Positions 26,411 to 36,117 are shown, counted from the stretch's first letter. The stretch is 64,000 nucleotides of DNA from Bacillota bacterium (GCA_023435025.1 JAEYSE010000030.1:54718-118717); one strand, 5' to 3'. Program-made: numbers and translations. The notes: generated by a model from the letters alone, not told the origin.

Positions 26411-28966
26411 TTACTTCTGCGCACTCCGCCGCAGCAACAACGTCACAGCCAGGAGGAACAGCGCGCCGACCAGTACTACCAGGGGGGCGGTCAGCGTGAT
26501 GCTGCCGGTACTGGGAACTCCCAAAGGAATAGCACCGGGGGAGAGCGGAATGTCATCACCGGGGCCCAGGGGGATGTCATCATCATCGTCATCGTCTCCG
26601 GGGTCGGTCGGCTGGTTCAGCGCGATGCTCGCACTGGCCGCAGCCGTGCCGGGGGAGCCAATAAGCGTGACGCCGTTACCGTCCGCCGTAAAGCCGATGC
26701 TGTAATCAAATGTGATGTTTGCGCTTGTACCCCAGACTTCGGGCCATGCTCCGAGTTGCTGATACGTTACGGTGCCGTCGGGTTTAACGGTAACGCGTAC
26801 CTGTGCGTTTTCAAACACCCAGTTGCCTGAGCCGTCTACTGTAACGCTGGCGCTCACGCCCGCAATCATGGCGTTGGTAACGCCTACCACCGCTGTGTTG
26901 GATACGTTGGTGCCCACCGCCTGCAGTTTGTTGGTGTCAAACGAGTCCACCTTCAGGTTGTAGGTAGAGCCGCCGCTTGCCCCGCTGCTGCTGCCGTTCA
27001 ACAGGTTGAAGTTAAAGTTATTGTTGTAGTTTTCCGTCACGGCGTCATCATCCGCAAAGGGATCGAGCACAATGGCTGGGCGATCCAGTACGATGGCTAT
27101 CTCCTGCCCGCCTGAAACCACGGGTTTGGCAAAGAGGATAGCGGAATCGTTGGTGTAGGCCGTGCCGTAAGTGTAATCATCCCCCAGCGTGCTGTTGGGA
27201 ACGAGGAAGTAGCGGGTGCTTTCCCGTACGCCGTTTTTCAGATCCCCGATGTACCATTCGATAATGGTATTGCCCTCAGCGTCCGTACCCACCACCTTGA
27301 GCTCGGTGTTGCCGTTGACAAAGTAGATGTCAAACCCCGCGGGAATGACGTCTATTACCTTCGCCTGCTCGGCTACGATGGCGTCGTTGACGATCTGGTT
27401 GGCAATGTTCTTGTAGGTTTCAATGATCTGCTCGGGTGTGCTGGCCCAGGTGTAGTTGATATCAAACAGATCGTACTCTACATCTTCACCGTCTTCAAGC
27501 AGCCCTTTGAAGTATCCGCCTTCCTTGTTGGGATCCATATAAGTAGCAATGTTGTCTTCCGCCTCGTCGCTGTCGTTGATGACAACGTTGTGCAGCGATA
27601 TGCCTTTTTCCAGCAGATCGATCGCGGCCTCGGAGGCCCGTTCGCCGGCATCCTCTCTCTGATCATCATTGTTGCTATAGGAAATGCTGCTTGTAGTATC
27701 CAACGGATCGTCGTAGTAGGTATTGGCCTCCCCATCCGTCATAAATACCACGTGGATGTTATCCCCTGTGATGGAGCCACCGCTGCCGTCGATCAGCGCC
27801 TGCACAAGCTCGCTGGTTTCCATGTAGCCCGCCTGCGCGTTGGTGCCGGCATTGTTGAGCATGCCGGTGCCACCGGTCAACCCGGTGCGGGAGGCAGAGC
27901 TTGTAAAGTAATTTAAAAGCTCCGTTACGTTGTCGTTGGTGAACACATTGCTGCCTGTTCCTGTAACGGTGACGGTACGGGCCACAACATCATTGTTGCC
28001 GCCTGAATATACCACCAGAGACAGATCTATGTTCTGATTGAGCGATGCAAGGTTTGTAATGTTGCCGGAGCCGTCGCGTTCAATGCCATACAGGATATCG
28101 ATGAACTCTGTGGCGGCCTGTTTGAGGACTTCCCACTTGGTAACGTCGCTGTCTCCAAGTTCATCGGCCATACTGCCGGTGATGTCGATGCTCAATACCA
28201 CGTTGGTTTTGCCTGAAATGGATACGCCACCTTCGGAATCGAATATCTGATCCGTCCTCGTGCCTTCCGCTTCGAGCGTCACCTCATAGCCTTCAAGCAC
28301 ATTGCCCTCCGCGTCCGTCACGGAGACTTCCTTGACGGTCTTATCCCCTTCAATGGTGGTTTCCCCTACGATGACCAGATAATCCTTCTCCGGATCGGGC
28401 TCTACGCCGTTGCTAAAAAGGATATCATCCACCATTGAGCCGTCTTCCGTGACAGCATCCTGATCTTCGGGAATCCCGCCGGATAGGGGTATACCCTCTT
28501 CATCATAAAATGCCTCATTATCGGTAGAGTAGCTACCGCCTTCCCCAGTGTAGGAGCCAAGATAAATGTCGTTGCCGTTGATTGAGGTGTCGTCATAGGA
28601 AGCGTCCGCACCAGTTACGGCGCTGTTGGGTATGGTATTCTCGGTTTCTTCGTTTTGAACGATGGAAAGATCCTCCTGGTTCCCCTCCAGCGATACATCC
28701 GTAGAGTTTTCGCCTGAGCCGTTATACGTATAGCCGTTGCCCGAAGCGTCGGGGATAATGGTGGTTTCGTCCTGGGACATATATGTCCCGTCCACAAAAT
28801 TGTCTTCGTCCGTCTCCGCCTTTGTGGCAGTCACGGTTTCCGCGCTCACCGTTACCGTTACCTCGTTGGGCGCCAATGCGTGCGCAACACTGGGCAGCGC
28901 AAGCGCCATAAACAGAAATATCGCGGTAAGCAGCGAAAGCATCCTGTGTTTTCGCGCCGTAAACAT
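26411..28966 (-). CDS. Large cell-surface protein with vWFA domain and LPXTG-like anchor
   Basis: 851 residues, with GGAGAG upstream. A signal peptide ends near AHA (residues 28-30). Residues about 250-490 are a von Willebrand A domain: the metal-binding motif DITGS at 261-265 (Thr in place of the first Ser) and MTDGE at 410-413. The C-terminal part has repeated beta-rich modules, an Asp-run linker, then VPSTG (817-821), a hydrophobic stretch and RRSAQK, which is a sortase sorting signal of the xPxTG kind. It is probably displayed on the wall and used for adhesion. No sortase or pilin gene is next to it. Confidence 0.85.
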   Translation of the reverse strand: MFTARKHRMLSLLTAIFLFMALALPSVAHALAPNEVTVTVSAETVTATKAETDEDNFVDGTYMSQDETTIIPDASGNGYTYNGSGENSTDVSLEGNQEDLSIVQNEETENTIPNSAVTGADASYDDTSINGNDIYLGSYTGEGGSYSTDNEAFYDEEGIPLSGGIPEDQDAVTEDGSMVDDILFSNGVEPDPEKDYLVIVGETTIEGDKTVKEVSVTDAEGNVLEGYEVTLEAEGTRTDQIFDSEGGVSISGKTNVVLSIDITGSMADELGDSDVTKWEVLKQAATEFIDILYGIERDGSGNITNLASLNQNIDLSLVVYSGGNNDVVARTVTVTGTGSNVFTNDNVTELLNYFTSSASRTGLTGGTGMLNNAGTNAQAGYMETSELVQALIDGSGGSITGDNIHVVFMTDGEANTYYDDPLDTTSSISYSNNDDQREDAGERASEAAIDLLEKGISLHNVVINDSDEAEDNIATYMDPNKEGGYFKGLLEDGEDVEYDLFDINYTWASTPEQIIETYKNIANQIVNDAIVAEQAKVIDVIPAGFDIYFVNGNTELKVVGTDAEGNTIIEWYIGDLKNGVRESTRYFLVPNSTLGDDYTYGTAYTNDSAILFAKPVVSGGQEIAIVLDRPAIVLDPFADDDAVTENYNNNFNFNLLNGSSSGASGGSTYNLKVDSFDTNKLQAVGTNVSNTAVVGVTNAMIAGVSASVTVDGSGNWVFENAQVRVTVKPDGTVTYQQLGAWPEVWGTSANITFDYSIGFTADGNGVTLIGSPGTAAASASIALNQPTDPGDDDDDDDIPLGPGDDIPLSPGAIPLGVPSTGSITLTAPLVVLVGALFLLAVTLLLRRSAQK

Positions 28967-29287
28967 AAGAACTCTCCTCTCTGTTGTTGGGTAGGAATTT
29001 CATCACTTAAATTCCTAGTGTGTTACTAGAGATTTAACCCAAGTTAGTTGGCTCAAACCTATAGCCGGGTGAGTATTGCTAAATATTTCAAAAGTTCTTC
29101 CGGCAACAAAAAAAGGCGCATATGCGCCTAAAACTGCATATTCTTTTTTTCTCAGGCGGACTATAGAGGCTAATCAAATTTACTTCTATGGGGCTTTATG
29201 GTATCTTCTTTTCAACCGCATGGATTTTGCTTACCAGGTATTGTTCCATAAGCCGATCGTTCTTAGAACATATAGGGGGAACATGGA
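28967..29287. promoter_or_regulatory. Divergent control region of surface protein and flavodoxin genes
   Basis: 321 bp without a gene. Inverted repeats at 28993-29016 (8-bp arms) and 29015-29029 (CTAGT/ACTAG) lie in the leader of the surface-protein gene. A 14-nt perfect palindrome at 29115-29128 follows a run of A on the plus strand, so it could act as a minus-strand terminator. No confident promoter was placed. Confidence 0.5.
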
Positions 29288-29830
29288 GTGAAGAATAATA
29301 ATATCATTGTCATATATAAGTCCAATACTGGTTTTACCCAAAGATATGCAAATTGGATAGCCGAAGATTTGCACAGCAATGCTATCCCGCTCGAAAGAGC
29401 CGATATCACCGAAATCGAACAATATGATGTTATTGTATTTGGTGGAGGTATCCATGCCGGTACAATAAATGGGATAAAATTCATTAAAAACAATCTCACT
29501 CTATTAAAAAATAAGAGAATTATAGTTTTTGCCACTGGAGCAACCCCCGCTATTCCTGAAGAAATTGAAAGATTTGAAAAAACAAATATACCAGCCAATC
29601 AAAACATAGCGTTTTTCTATTTTCAAAGCGGCATGAATTACACGAACATGCGTGGTACAGATAAAATGTTAATGGGGCTATTGAAAACGGCTCTTAAAAT
29701 GAAAAGAAACAAATCTGAACTCGACCTGGGAACCGAAGATGCCATAAAAAACTCGTATGACTATTCTGATCGCAGCCAAATTGCGCCACTGATTCGTTTT
29801 GTAAATGCTACTGCTGAGACGATCAAATAA
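29288..29830 (+). CDS. Flavodoxin-domain protein (HemG-like)
   Basis: 180 residues from a GTG at 29288, with AGGGGGA seven bases upstream. The N-terminal IVIYKSNTGFTQRYANWIAED is a flavodoxin FMN phosphate-binding loop, followed by VIVFGGGIHAG. This group includes protoporphyrinogen oxidase-like and menaquinone-linked flavodoxins. FMN-dependent electron transfer is likely, but the partner is unknown. The gene is clearly richer in A and T than its neighbours, with different codon use, which suggests acquisition by transfer. It is monocistronic. Confidence 0.82.
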   Translation: MKNNNIIVIYKSNTGFTQRYANWIAEDLHSNAIPLERADITEIEQYDVIVFGGGIHAGTINGIKFIKNNLTLLKNKRIIVFATGATPAIPEEIERFEKTNIPANQNIAFFYFQSGMNYTNMRGTDKMLMGLLKTALKMKRNKSELDLGTEDAIKNSYDYSDRSQIAPLIRFVNATAETIK

Positions 29831-29854
29831 TGCCCTTGCTGCCTTCAACATGTA

Positions 29855-29888
29855 AGGAGAGCTGATTGCATTTACAATCAGCTCTCCT
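29855..29888. terminator. Strong hairpin between convergent genes
   Basis: A 14-bp perfect stem (29855-29868 with 29875-29888, 6-base loop) lies between the flavodoxin and aldolase genes. It lacks a long T run, but its position suggests bidirectional termination. Confidence 0.65.
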
Positions 29889-29927
29889 AGTCTACTTTCC
29901 CATTCGCCTGTTTTGGGTAAAGTTTTT

Positions 29928-30827
29928 TCAGCCAATGATAGTCTTGGTGTTCGCAATCTCCAGCTCGTTGCGGATGAACGCCCGCGTGGTGTCGTAGAGT
30001 GCCTGCTGCGCTTCCGTTACGCTGCTGTGCTTTTCAAACGCGACCTGGTAAGCACGCCTGAGATCTGAGCCGACGTTGATTTTCGCGATGCCGTTTTTGA
30101 CGCCGCCCAGCACGAACTCCTTTTTGATGCCCGAACCTCCGTGCAGCACAAGCGGAATGCCCGCCGCTTCCTTGAGCTTCGCGATATAGGGCACGTCCAG
30201 CCGGGCTTCCGGCTTTTTGGCAAACCGGTTGCTTTCCGCGATTGCCCCGTGGAAGTTACCGCAGGCGACGGAGACCCAGTCGCATCCGCTTTCTTTTACA
30301 AAAGCCGCAAGCTCGTCCAGCCTGGTGAACCCAAGCTTTTGAGAGAATATCTCCTCATACGGCGGCATTTCCCCGCCCTCGTGCCCCATGACCGCGCCAA
30401 GCTCCGCCTCTATGGGGACGCCCGCCGCATGGGCAACCGCTGCGGCCTCCGCCGTGGCGCGTATGTTTTCATTGAAAGGCAGGCGGGAGCCGTCCACCAT
30501 GACGGACTGATAGCCCGCGTCGAGCGCCTGGCGGATGATATCCGTAAAGTCCACACGCAACAGGTCCTCGTCTATGACGGGCACATGGTCCAGATGCAGC
30601 ATGACATGGTTGGCGTCTGCGAATTTAAAATAGGATTCCGCAACCGCCTGAAGGCTTTTCGCCTCCATCTTCTCCCACTCCAGCCGCGCTACCTGAATCA
30701 TGGCGACCGAGTTTTCATCCACCACCGCGCGGATGATGGGCTCCGTCATATTCAGATTCGGGATGTTGAACGCGGGTATGACGATTTGATTTTCCTGCGC
30801 CTTTTTGACCACGACTTTAGGATCCAT
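29928..30827 (-). CDS. Class II aldolase (fructose/tagatose-bisphosphate aldolase family)
   Basis: 299 residues, with AGGAGG six bases upstream of the ATG. Zinc-site and phosphate-site motifs of the FbaA/GatY/KbaY family are visible: HLDHVP, VMVDGSRLPF, ELGAVMGHEGGE, LVLHGGSGIKK and KINVGSDLR. It cleaves a ketose bisphosphate to DHAP and an aldehyde. Divergence from standard housekeeping FbaA and the solitary position with its own palindromic operator suggest a role with a specific sugar or sugar acid, but this is not proven. Confidence 0.87.
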   Translation of the reverse strand: MDPKVVVKKAQENQIVIPAFNIPNLNMTEPIIRAVVDENSVAMIQVARLEWEKMEAKSLQAVAESYFKFADANHVMLHLDHVPVIDEDLLRVDFTDIIRQALDAGYQSVMVDGSRLPFNENIRATAEAAAVAHAAGVPIEAELGAVMGHEGGEMPPYEEIFSQKLGFTRLDELAAFVKESGCDWVSVACGNFHGAIAESNRFAKKPEARLDVPYIAKLKEAAGIPLVLHGGSGIKKEFVLGGVKNGIAKINVGSDLRRAYQVAFEKHSSVTEAQQALYDTTRAFIRNELEIANTKTIIG

Positions 30828-30859
30828 GTTGTCTCCTCCTGTTTGGCTTAAAATATAAA

Positions 30860-30880
30860 ACTGTTAACGGTAACAGTATA
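30860..30880 (-). promoter_or_regulatory. Palindromic operator over a -10 element, aldolase promoter
   Basis: Perfect arms ACTGTTA and TAACAGT (30860-30866 and 30871-30877) are separated by four bases containing CG. The minus-strand TATACT (30875-30880) overlaps the dyad. This is the geometry of a LacI- or GntR-type repressor site 33 bp upstream of the aldolase start. No cognate regulator gene is adjacent. Confidence 0.6.
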
Positions 30881-30908
30881 CCACGTTTTCCAATCTGTAG
30901 AATGCCGT

Positions 30909-31892
30909 TTAACAGATGCGGGGCAGCCCTTCTCCCAGCAGCGGCTCTATCGCGCGGCTGCCGCCCGCACGCGTTTTCTGCGTGACCATAGGACCACCCG
31001 GAAGTACGGAACCGATAATCTGAGCATCCGCGCCATAGGGCGAGGCCTGAATAAGGGAAAGCACATGTGCCGCGTCCCGTTCCGGCACGGTCAGTACAAG
31101 CTTGCCCTCGTTGCCCATGTAAAGAGGATCGAGGCCCAGGATATCGCAGAAGCCGGATACCTGATGATCTGCGAGCTTGGCGTCAGTTAATGCGATATGG
31201 ACATTGGACGCCATGGCGACTTCATGCAGCACGGAAGCAAGCCCGCCACGCGTAATGTCCCTGAGGGAATGTACTTCCACCCCGCCGGACAGAAGCGCCT
31301 GAACCATTGCGTTAAGCGGCGCGCAGTCGCTTAGTATACTGCTTTCAATACCCATGCGCGCCGAAAGTATGCACGCGTGGTGATTGCCCAAATATCCGCT
31401 GATGAGTACGGCGTCGCCGGGTTTTGTATAACTGATGCTCACATCCACGCCTTCCGGCACCAGGCCCACGCCCGCAGTATTGATATAAAGCCCGCCCTTG
31501 CCGTCTATGACTTTGGTATCCCCCGCCACGATCATTACGCCAGCCTCGTCGGCAGCCTGCCGCATGGAGTATGCTATGCGCATGAGCGTATCCGTATCCA
31601 GCCCGTCCTCTAAAATAAAACCCGCCGTCAGGTATTTTGGCGTGGCCCCGCGCATCAAAAGATCGTTGACGGTGCCGCATACTGCAAGCTTGCCGATATC
31701 CCCGCCGGGGAAAAACAGCGGCGTCACCACAAACGAATCGGTCGTAAGCGCAATGTTGCCTGCGGGCACGGGAAGCACCGCCGCATCCTCCATGCGGTTT
31801 AACGTGTCGTTGGAAAACGCGGACTGGAACACGTCGCGTATAAGCTCATTCATCAGCTTTCCGCCGCCACCATGGGCCGCATTGATTTTCAT
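30909..31892 (-). CDS. hypE: Hydrogenase maturation protein HypE
   Basis: 327 residues from the ATG at 31892, with AAGGAG upstream. It ends in PRIC, the C-terminal tetrapeptide whose Cys receives the carbamoyl group and is dehydrated to a thiocyanate. The PurM-like ATP-binding fold is shown by GGGGKLMNELI, AVLPVPAGNIALTTDSFVV and AGDTKVIDGKGG. With HypF it makes the cyanide ligands of the NiFe site. It is the last gene of the hyp operon. Confidence 0.96.
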   Translation of the reverse strand: MKINAAHGGGGKLMNELIRDVFQSAFSNDTLNRMEDAAVLPVPAGNIALTTDSFVVTPLFFPGGDIGKLAVCGTVNDLLMRGATPKYLTAGFILEDGLDTDTLMRIAYSMRQAADEAGVMIVAGDTKVIDGKGGLYINTAGVGLVPEGVDVSISYTKPGDAVLISGYLGNHHACILSARMGIESSILSDCAPLNAMVQALLSGGVEVHSLRDITRGGLASVLHEVAMASNVHIALTDAKLADHQVSGFCDILGLDPLYMGNEGKLVLTVPERDAAHVLSLIQASPYGADAQIIGSVLPGGPMVTQKTRAGGSRAIEPLLGEGLPRIC

Positions 31893-31915
31893 CGATGATA
31901 CTCCTTTATGTTTCG

Positions 31916-32971
31916 TCACGCGTCCACCGCATGCGCGTGCCAGATGCCACACGCGCCCTCGCTCGTCACCATGCAGGGGCCGAGCGGCGTCATGGGCGTA
32001 CACGCTTTTTTAAAATGCGGACAGTCGGTGGGTTGCGCGCGGCCGATGATGACGCGCCCGCACAAGCAGCCTGTTTTAGGAGAAGCGTCCCGCACGGTAT
32101 CGTAGCCGCCCGCGTCGTATTCCCGGTATTCTTCCCGCAGCGCGTAGGCGGAGCCTTCTATGCTGCCCAAGCCCCGCCACACCGACCCATGATGCATAAA
32201 ATACTGATCGATCAGTGCAAGCGCGGAAGAATTCCCCTCTTTTGTCACCGTTCCGGGGTACAGGTTGCGCACATGCGCCGTGCCGTTTTTGTGCTGCTCC
32301 ATAAGGTCGTATATGGCGGCAAGTATGTGTTCATAGGAGAACCCGCCGATGGCGAGCGGGATACGGTAGCGCGTACAAAGCTCCAGATACGCGTCGCTAC
32401 CCAAAATCGCGCTGACATGGCCGGGGCCAATAAACCCGTCGATATCCGGGTTGTTCACACAGATCCAATCAAGCGCGGGCATAAGCGCCTTGGCGCATAG
32501 CAGCAGGCGCAGGTTATGTACATTGTCTTCCCGCATCCGCTGCAACAGCAGGGCGTATACGGGCAGCGTGGTTTCAAATCCTACGGCGGTGAGCACAAAC
32601 TCCCGTTCCGGCTCCGCCTTGGCCCAATCAAGTGCCGTCATGGGTGCGTAGAGCATGCGCACGTCCCCGCCCGCAGCTTTCGCTTCTAAAAGCGTGCCGG
32701 AGTTGCCGGGCACGCGCATCATATCCCCGAATGTGCACAGCGTGGTATTGGGCGTTTTTGAAAACTCCACCGCCCGGTCCAGATACCCCGCGGGGGTCAC
32801 GCACACCGGACAACCGGGGCCGGAAAGCAGCTGGATAGAAGGCGGAAGCATGCCGCGTATGCCGGTGCGAAACACCGCCTGCGTATGCGTGCCACAGACC
32901 TCCATAAATTTGACGGGAGGACCGTCATAGGTGCGGATGCGTTCCGCGAGCGCCTCTATTTTACTGTCCAT
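31916..32971 (-). CDS. hypD: Hydrogenase maturation protein HypD
   Basis: 351 residues. Motifs include C26-G-T-H (EVCGTHTQAV), GPGCPVCVTP with C54 and C57, and a cysteine-rich C-terminal end that binds a 4Fe-4S cluster. HypD with HypC forms the scaffold on which Fe(CN)2CO is assembled. Its start lies inside the end of hypC (11-bp overlap), so production is coupled. Confidence 0.96.
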   Translation of the reverse strand: MDSKIEALAERIRTYDGPPVKFMEVCGTHTQAVFRTGIRGMLPPSIQLLSGPGCPVCVTPAGYLDRAVEFSKTPNTTLCTFGDMMRVPGNSGTLLEAKAAGGDVRMLYAPMTALDWAKAEPEREFVLTAVGFETTLPVYALLLQRMREDNVHNLRLLLCAKALMPALDWICVNNPDIDGFIGPGHVSAILGSDAYLELCTRYRIPLAIGGFSYEHILAAIYDLMEQHKNGTAHVRNLYPGTVTKEGNSSALALIDQYFMHHGSVWRGLGSIEGSAYALREEYREYDAGGYDTVRDASPKTGCLCGRVIIGRAQPTDCPHFKKACTPMTPLGPCMVTSEGACGIWHAHAVDA

Positions 32972-33176
32972 ATTGCACCAGGTCCAAAAGCTCGTTCAAC
33001 TCGTCATTTTCTTCCTTACTGACCACGGAAATAGCGCAGCCCGCGTGCACCAGGATATAATCCCCCAGCTTCGCGTCCACCAGCCCCAATTCCACAGTCA
33101 GAATATTTCCCCGGACGTCAACCTTGCCCCGGCGGCCGTTTATTTCAATCAGTTTTCCCGGAACCGCAATGCACAT
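32961..33176 (-). CDS. hypC: Hydrogenase maturation chaperone HypC
   Basis: 71 residues from the ATG at 33176, giving the invariant MCIAVPGK start in which C2 binds iron. GGAGGAAG lies upstream, inside the end of hypF, and hypC overlaps hypF by 28 bp. It shuttles the Fe(CN)2CO group from HypD to the hydrogenase large subunit. The longer frame from 33197 would bury the essential N-terminal Cys, so it is rejected. Confidence 0.96.
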   Translation of the reverse strand: MCIAVPGKLIEINGRRGKVDVRGNILTVELGLVDAKLGDYILVHAGCAISVVSKEENDELNELLDLVQYGQ

Positions 33177-35491
33177 AATGCTTCTTCCTCCTTCCATTCT
33201 CCCCCACGCCCTGTGGCGCGCCGTTCAGGCTCGTCTGCGAAGAATGCCCCGACGTATGCCTGGCCGAGCGATATGCCGCCGTCGCCCGGCGGCACGGCGC
33301 GGTTGGTCAATACTGAAAACCCCGCGTCGGTCAAAAGCTTCGTGCTTTCCGTAAGCAGGATACGGTTGTGGAACACGCCGCCGCTTAATGCAACCTCGTT
33401 GATTTCTGTCCGTTCCCGCAATTTGCAGCATGCTTCCTGAATAAGCGCCGCAACCGTGGCATGGAACCTGCGCGCCAAGCGTACAGAGGGAACGCCGCGA
33501 TCGCGTTCTGCTACAAGCTCCCGTATGGCGGGCGCAAGATCGATCAGCAGCTTCCCTTCCAGCTCCGTTATCTCGTAAGCGAGCGGCTTCGCTTCTCCCA
33601 CATGCTGCGCGGCGGCAGCCTCGAGTTCTATGGCGCACTGTCCCTCATATGTGGACTCGTGACATATGCCAAGAATGGAACTTACCGCGTCAAACACCCG
33701 CCCCATGCTGGAGGATCGGATGGCGTTTACATAGTTTTTTAGCGCGGCCTCAACCACGGAGCCACGCGCATCCTCCAGAGAAAGACCGGCGGCATACTGC
33801 AAGCAGGCGGCGCTTTTCCAGCCCTGCTTTATGGAAGCGTCCCCGCCCAGATAACCGGCAGGCTTGATATATCCCGCACGGGTAAACCCATAGGGGGAAG
33901 CAAGCAGGAATTCTCCGCCCCAAACGGTGCCGTCCGTCCCATAACCGGTCCCGTCAAACGATACGCCTATGACGGGTACCGTTTTTCCGTGTTCCGCCAT
34001 GACGGAGGCGGTGTGGGCAAAATGGTGCTGTATCTCATAGAGCGGCAGCCCTAAATTCTTTGCATACCGGGTGGAAGCGTAATCCGGGTGAAGGTCGCAT
34101 ACGGCGTGGGTGGGCGTCGCCCGCAGCATCCGCTGGATATCCGCAACCGTTTTTTCATAAGAGAGAATCATTTCCCGGGTATCAAGGTCCCCCAGTTCCG
34201 TGCTCTGATAAAACTGGCCACCGTTATAGATGCACACATTGCTTTTCTGGTGTGGCCCCAGCGCGAGCACGGAATGCCCGCTGTCTTTTCTTTCTGCAAC
34301 GGGTAGCGGTACATATCCGCGTGCCCGGCGGATGAATTGGGGGCCCCCATCTACCACAGCCACCACGGAATCATCCAGCATCCGCTCGATGGCCCGGTCA
34401 TGAGTCAATACGTAGTCAAGTTCCCCATGCACCTCAAAAAAGGCGAGCATGTCTTCGTCCCGGTGAAATATGGGAAGCCCCGAGGGGTTGGCGCTGGTCA
34501 TTACCAGCGGGCCGGTTTCCTGAAACAGCAGGTGCTGCAACGGGGTGTAGGGCAAGAACGCGCCGATATACCGGCTTAAACCGTATACGCCTTTGGCGAT
34601 TGCGCCTTCTTGGGTTCGATTTAGTAACACAATAGGCCGCGCGGGGGAAGCAAGAAGCGCTTCCTCATCCTTTGATACAGAGCAATACGCTTTGATATCC
34701 GCGAGCTTTTGAAACATCACGGCGAAGGGCTTGCATTCGCGCCCTTTGAGCGCGCGCAGGCGGGTAACCGCGTCCTCGCTTTCTGCGCTGCAAGCCAAGT
34801 GATACCCGCCGATTCCCTTTATGGCGACGATTTTGCCGTCATTTATAAGCTCCGCAGCGTAATGCAGCGCCGCGTCCCCGTCTTGCTGCTTGCCGTCTTT
34901 GTTTCGGCCAACAAGCTTCGGCCCACATTCATTGCAGCACACCGTCTGTGCGTGGAAGCGCCTGTCCTGTTCCTCATGGTATTCCCTGTCGCACAGTGCG
35001 CACATGGGAAAGGATTCCATGGAGGTGCTTTTTCGGTCATAGGGCAACTCTTTTAATATGGAAAAGCGCGGGCCGCAGTACGTGCAGCTGATGAAAGGAT
35101 TATAAAACCTTGGATTTCCTTGCGTAAAGAGCTCGTTTAAGCAATCCTTGCAAACGGCAATATCCGGCCCCGGCATAAAGACGTTTGAGGCGGACTCGCT
35201 CGCTTCTATTATAAATCCATCCGTGGTTGGGAGCGGTTCGTCGCACGCTATCCGCTCCATCGAGCGGATGAAGCTGCCCGCGGGCGGGTTGCCTTTGAGC
35301 TCTTCGACAAAGCGGGAGACCGCAGTTTCGTCCCCGCGCACCTTTATATATACTTCGCCCCCTGCATTGCGTACAGAGCCGGAAAGCGCGTGTTTACGCG
35401 CCAGCCGCGCTACATAGGGGCGGAAGCCCACCCCCTGCACCACGCCGCTGACGCGAAGCCCTTCTGTTTTTATAGCTGCGCCATGAGCCAT
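33149..35491 (-). CDS. hypF: Carbamoyltransferase HypF
   Basis: 780 residues with the full family architecture. An acylphosphatase domain (residues 10-95, VVQGVGFRPYV) is followed by two zinc fingers (C114/C117/C136/C139 and C164/C167 with CCNEC near 185-189), a YrdC-like domain (about 205-390) and a Kae1-like C-terminal domain (HHFAHTASV, GVSFDGTGYGTDG). It makes thiocarboxamide on HypE from carbamoyl phosphate. The start overlaps the end of hypB by 22 bp. Confidence 0.96.
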   Translation of the reverse strand: MAHGAAIKTEGLRVSGVVQGVGFRPYVARLARKHALSGSVRNAGGEVYIKVRGDETAVSRFVEELKGNPPAGSFIRSMERIACDEPLPTTDGFIIEASESASNVFMPGPDIAVCKDCLNELFTQGNPRFYNPFISCTYCGPRFSILKELPYDRKSTSMESFPMCALCDREYHEEQDRRFHAQTVCCNECGPKLVGRNKDGKQQDGDAALHYAAELINDGKIVAIKGIGGYHLACSAESEDAVTRLRALKGRECKPFAVMFQKLADIKAYCSVSKDEEALLASPARPIVLLNRTQEGAIAKGVYGLSRYIGAFLPYTPLQHLLFQETGPLVMTSANPSGLPIFHRDEDMLAFFEVHGELDYVLTHDRAIERMLDDSVVAVVDGGPQFIRRARGYVPLPVAERKDSGHSVLALGPHQKSNVCIYNGGQFYQSTELGDLDTREMILSYEKTVADIQRMLRATPTHAVCDLHPDYASTRYAKNLGLPLYEIQHHFAHTASVMAEHGKTVPVIGVSFDGTGYGTDGTVWGGEFLLASPYGFTRAGYIKPAGYLGGDASIKQGWKSAACLQYAAGLSLEDARGSVVEAALKNYVNAIRSSSMGRVFDAVSSILGICHESTYEGQCAIELEAAAAQHVGEAKPLAYEITELEGKLLIDLAPAIRELVAERDRGVPSVRLARRFHATVAALIQEACCKLRERTEINEVALSGGVFHNRILLTESTKLLTDAGFSVLTNRAVPPGDGGISLGQAYVGAFFADEPERRATGRGGEWKEEEALCALRFREN

Positions 35492-36117
35492 TGAGCAGCC
35501 TCAGAAAACCCCTCCCCCGTCTTTGCGGAAACGAGGAATACTTTTGCGTTGGGATTGAGCGCCTGCACGCCTTTTAAGAAATACTCATAATCAAACTCCA
35601 CATACGGCAGCAGGTCTTTTTTGTTTAAGAGTATGGCGGCGGATTTTTCAAACGCCAGCGGGTACTTATAGGGCTTATCCGCGCCTTCCGTCACGGTGGA
35701 GACAAGCAGCTTGATGTTCTCTCCTATGGAGAACTCCGCAGGGCAGACAAGGTTGCCGATATTTTCAACAAACAACACGCCCTTCTGGTCAAGTGGCATG
35801 GATTTGAGCGTATTTTCGATGACAGCGCCATCCAGATGGCAGGCGCCAAACGTATTGATCTGTACCGTTTCAATGCCCAGAGCATTGAGCTTTTGCGTAT
35901 CGATATCCGACTCGATATCACCTTCAATCACGTATGGCTTGATACCGGACAAATGAGAAATCAGCTGTATCAGGCAGGAGGTCTTGCCCGCGCCCGGCGC
36001 GCCCATGACGTTCACAGCGAATATCCCGCGCGCTTTCAGGCTTTCTTGTATCCGTTCCGCAATGCGGTCGTTTTCGTCAAACACATTCTCCATAATTGCG
36101 ACGTCTTTTGTTTCCAT
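35470..36117 (-). CDS. hypB: Nickel-inserting GTPase HypB
   Basis: 215 residues. The P-loop is GAPGAGKTS, the metal-binding CH pair lies in GACHLDG, and the G4/G5-like region includes NKKDLLP. GNLVCPAEF is a HypB signature. The N-terminus lacks the long His-rich nickel store of some homologues. It works with HypA to insert nickel into the hydrogenase large subunit. Confidence 0.95.
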   Translation of the reverse strand: METKDVAIMENVFDENDRIAERIQESLKARGIFAVNVMGAPGAGKTSCLIQLISHLSGIKPYVIEGDIESDIDTQKLNALGIETVQINTFGACHLDGAVIENTLKSMPLDQKGVLFVENIGNLVCPAEFSIGENIKLLVSTVTEGADKPYKYPLAFEKSAAILLNKKDLLPYVEFDYEYFLKGVQALNPNAKVFLVSAKTGEGFSEAAQWLMAQL

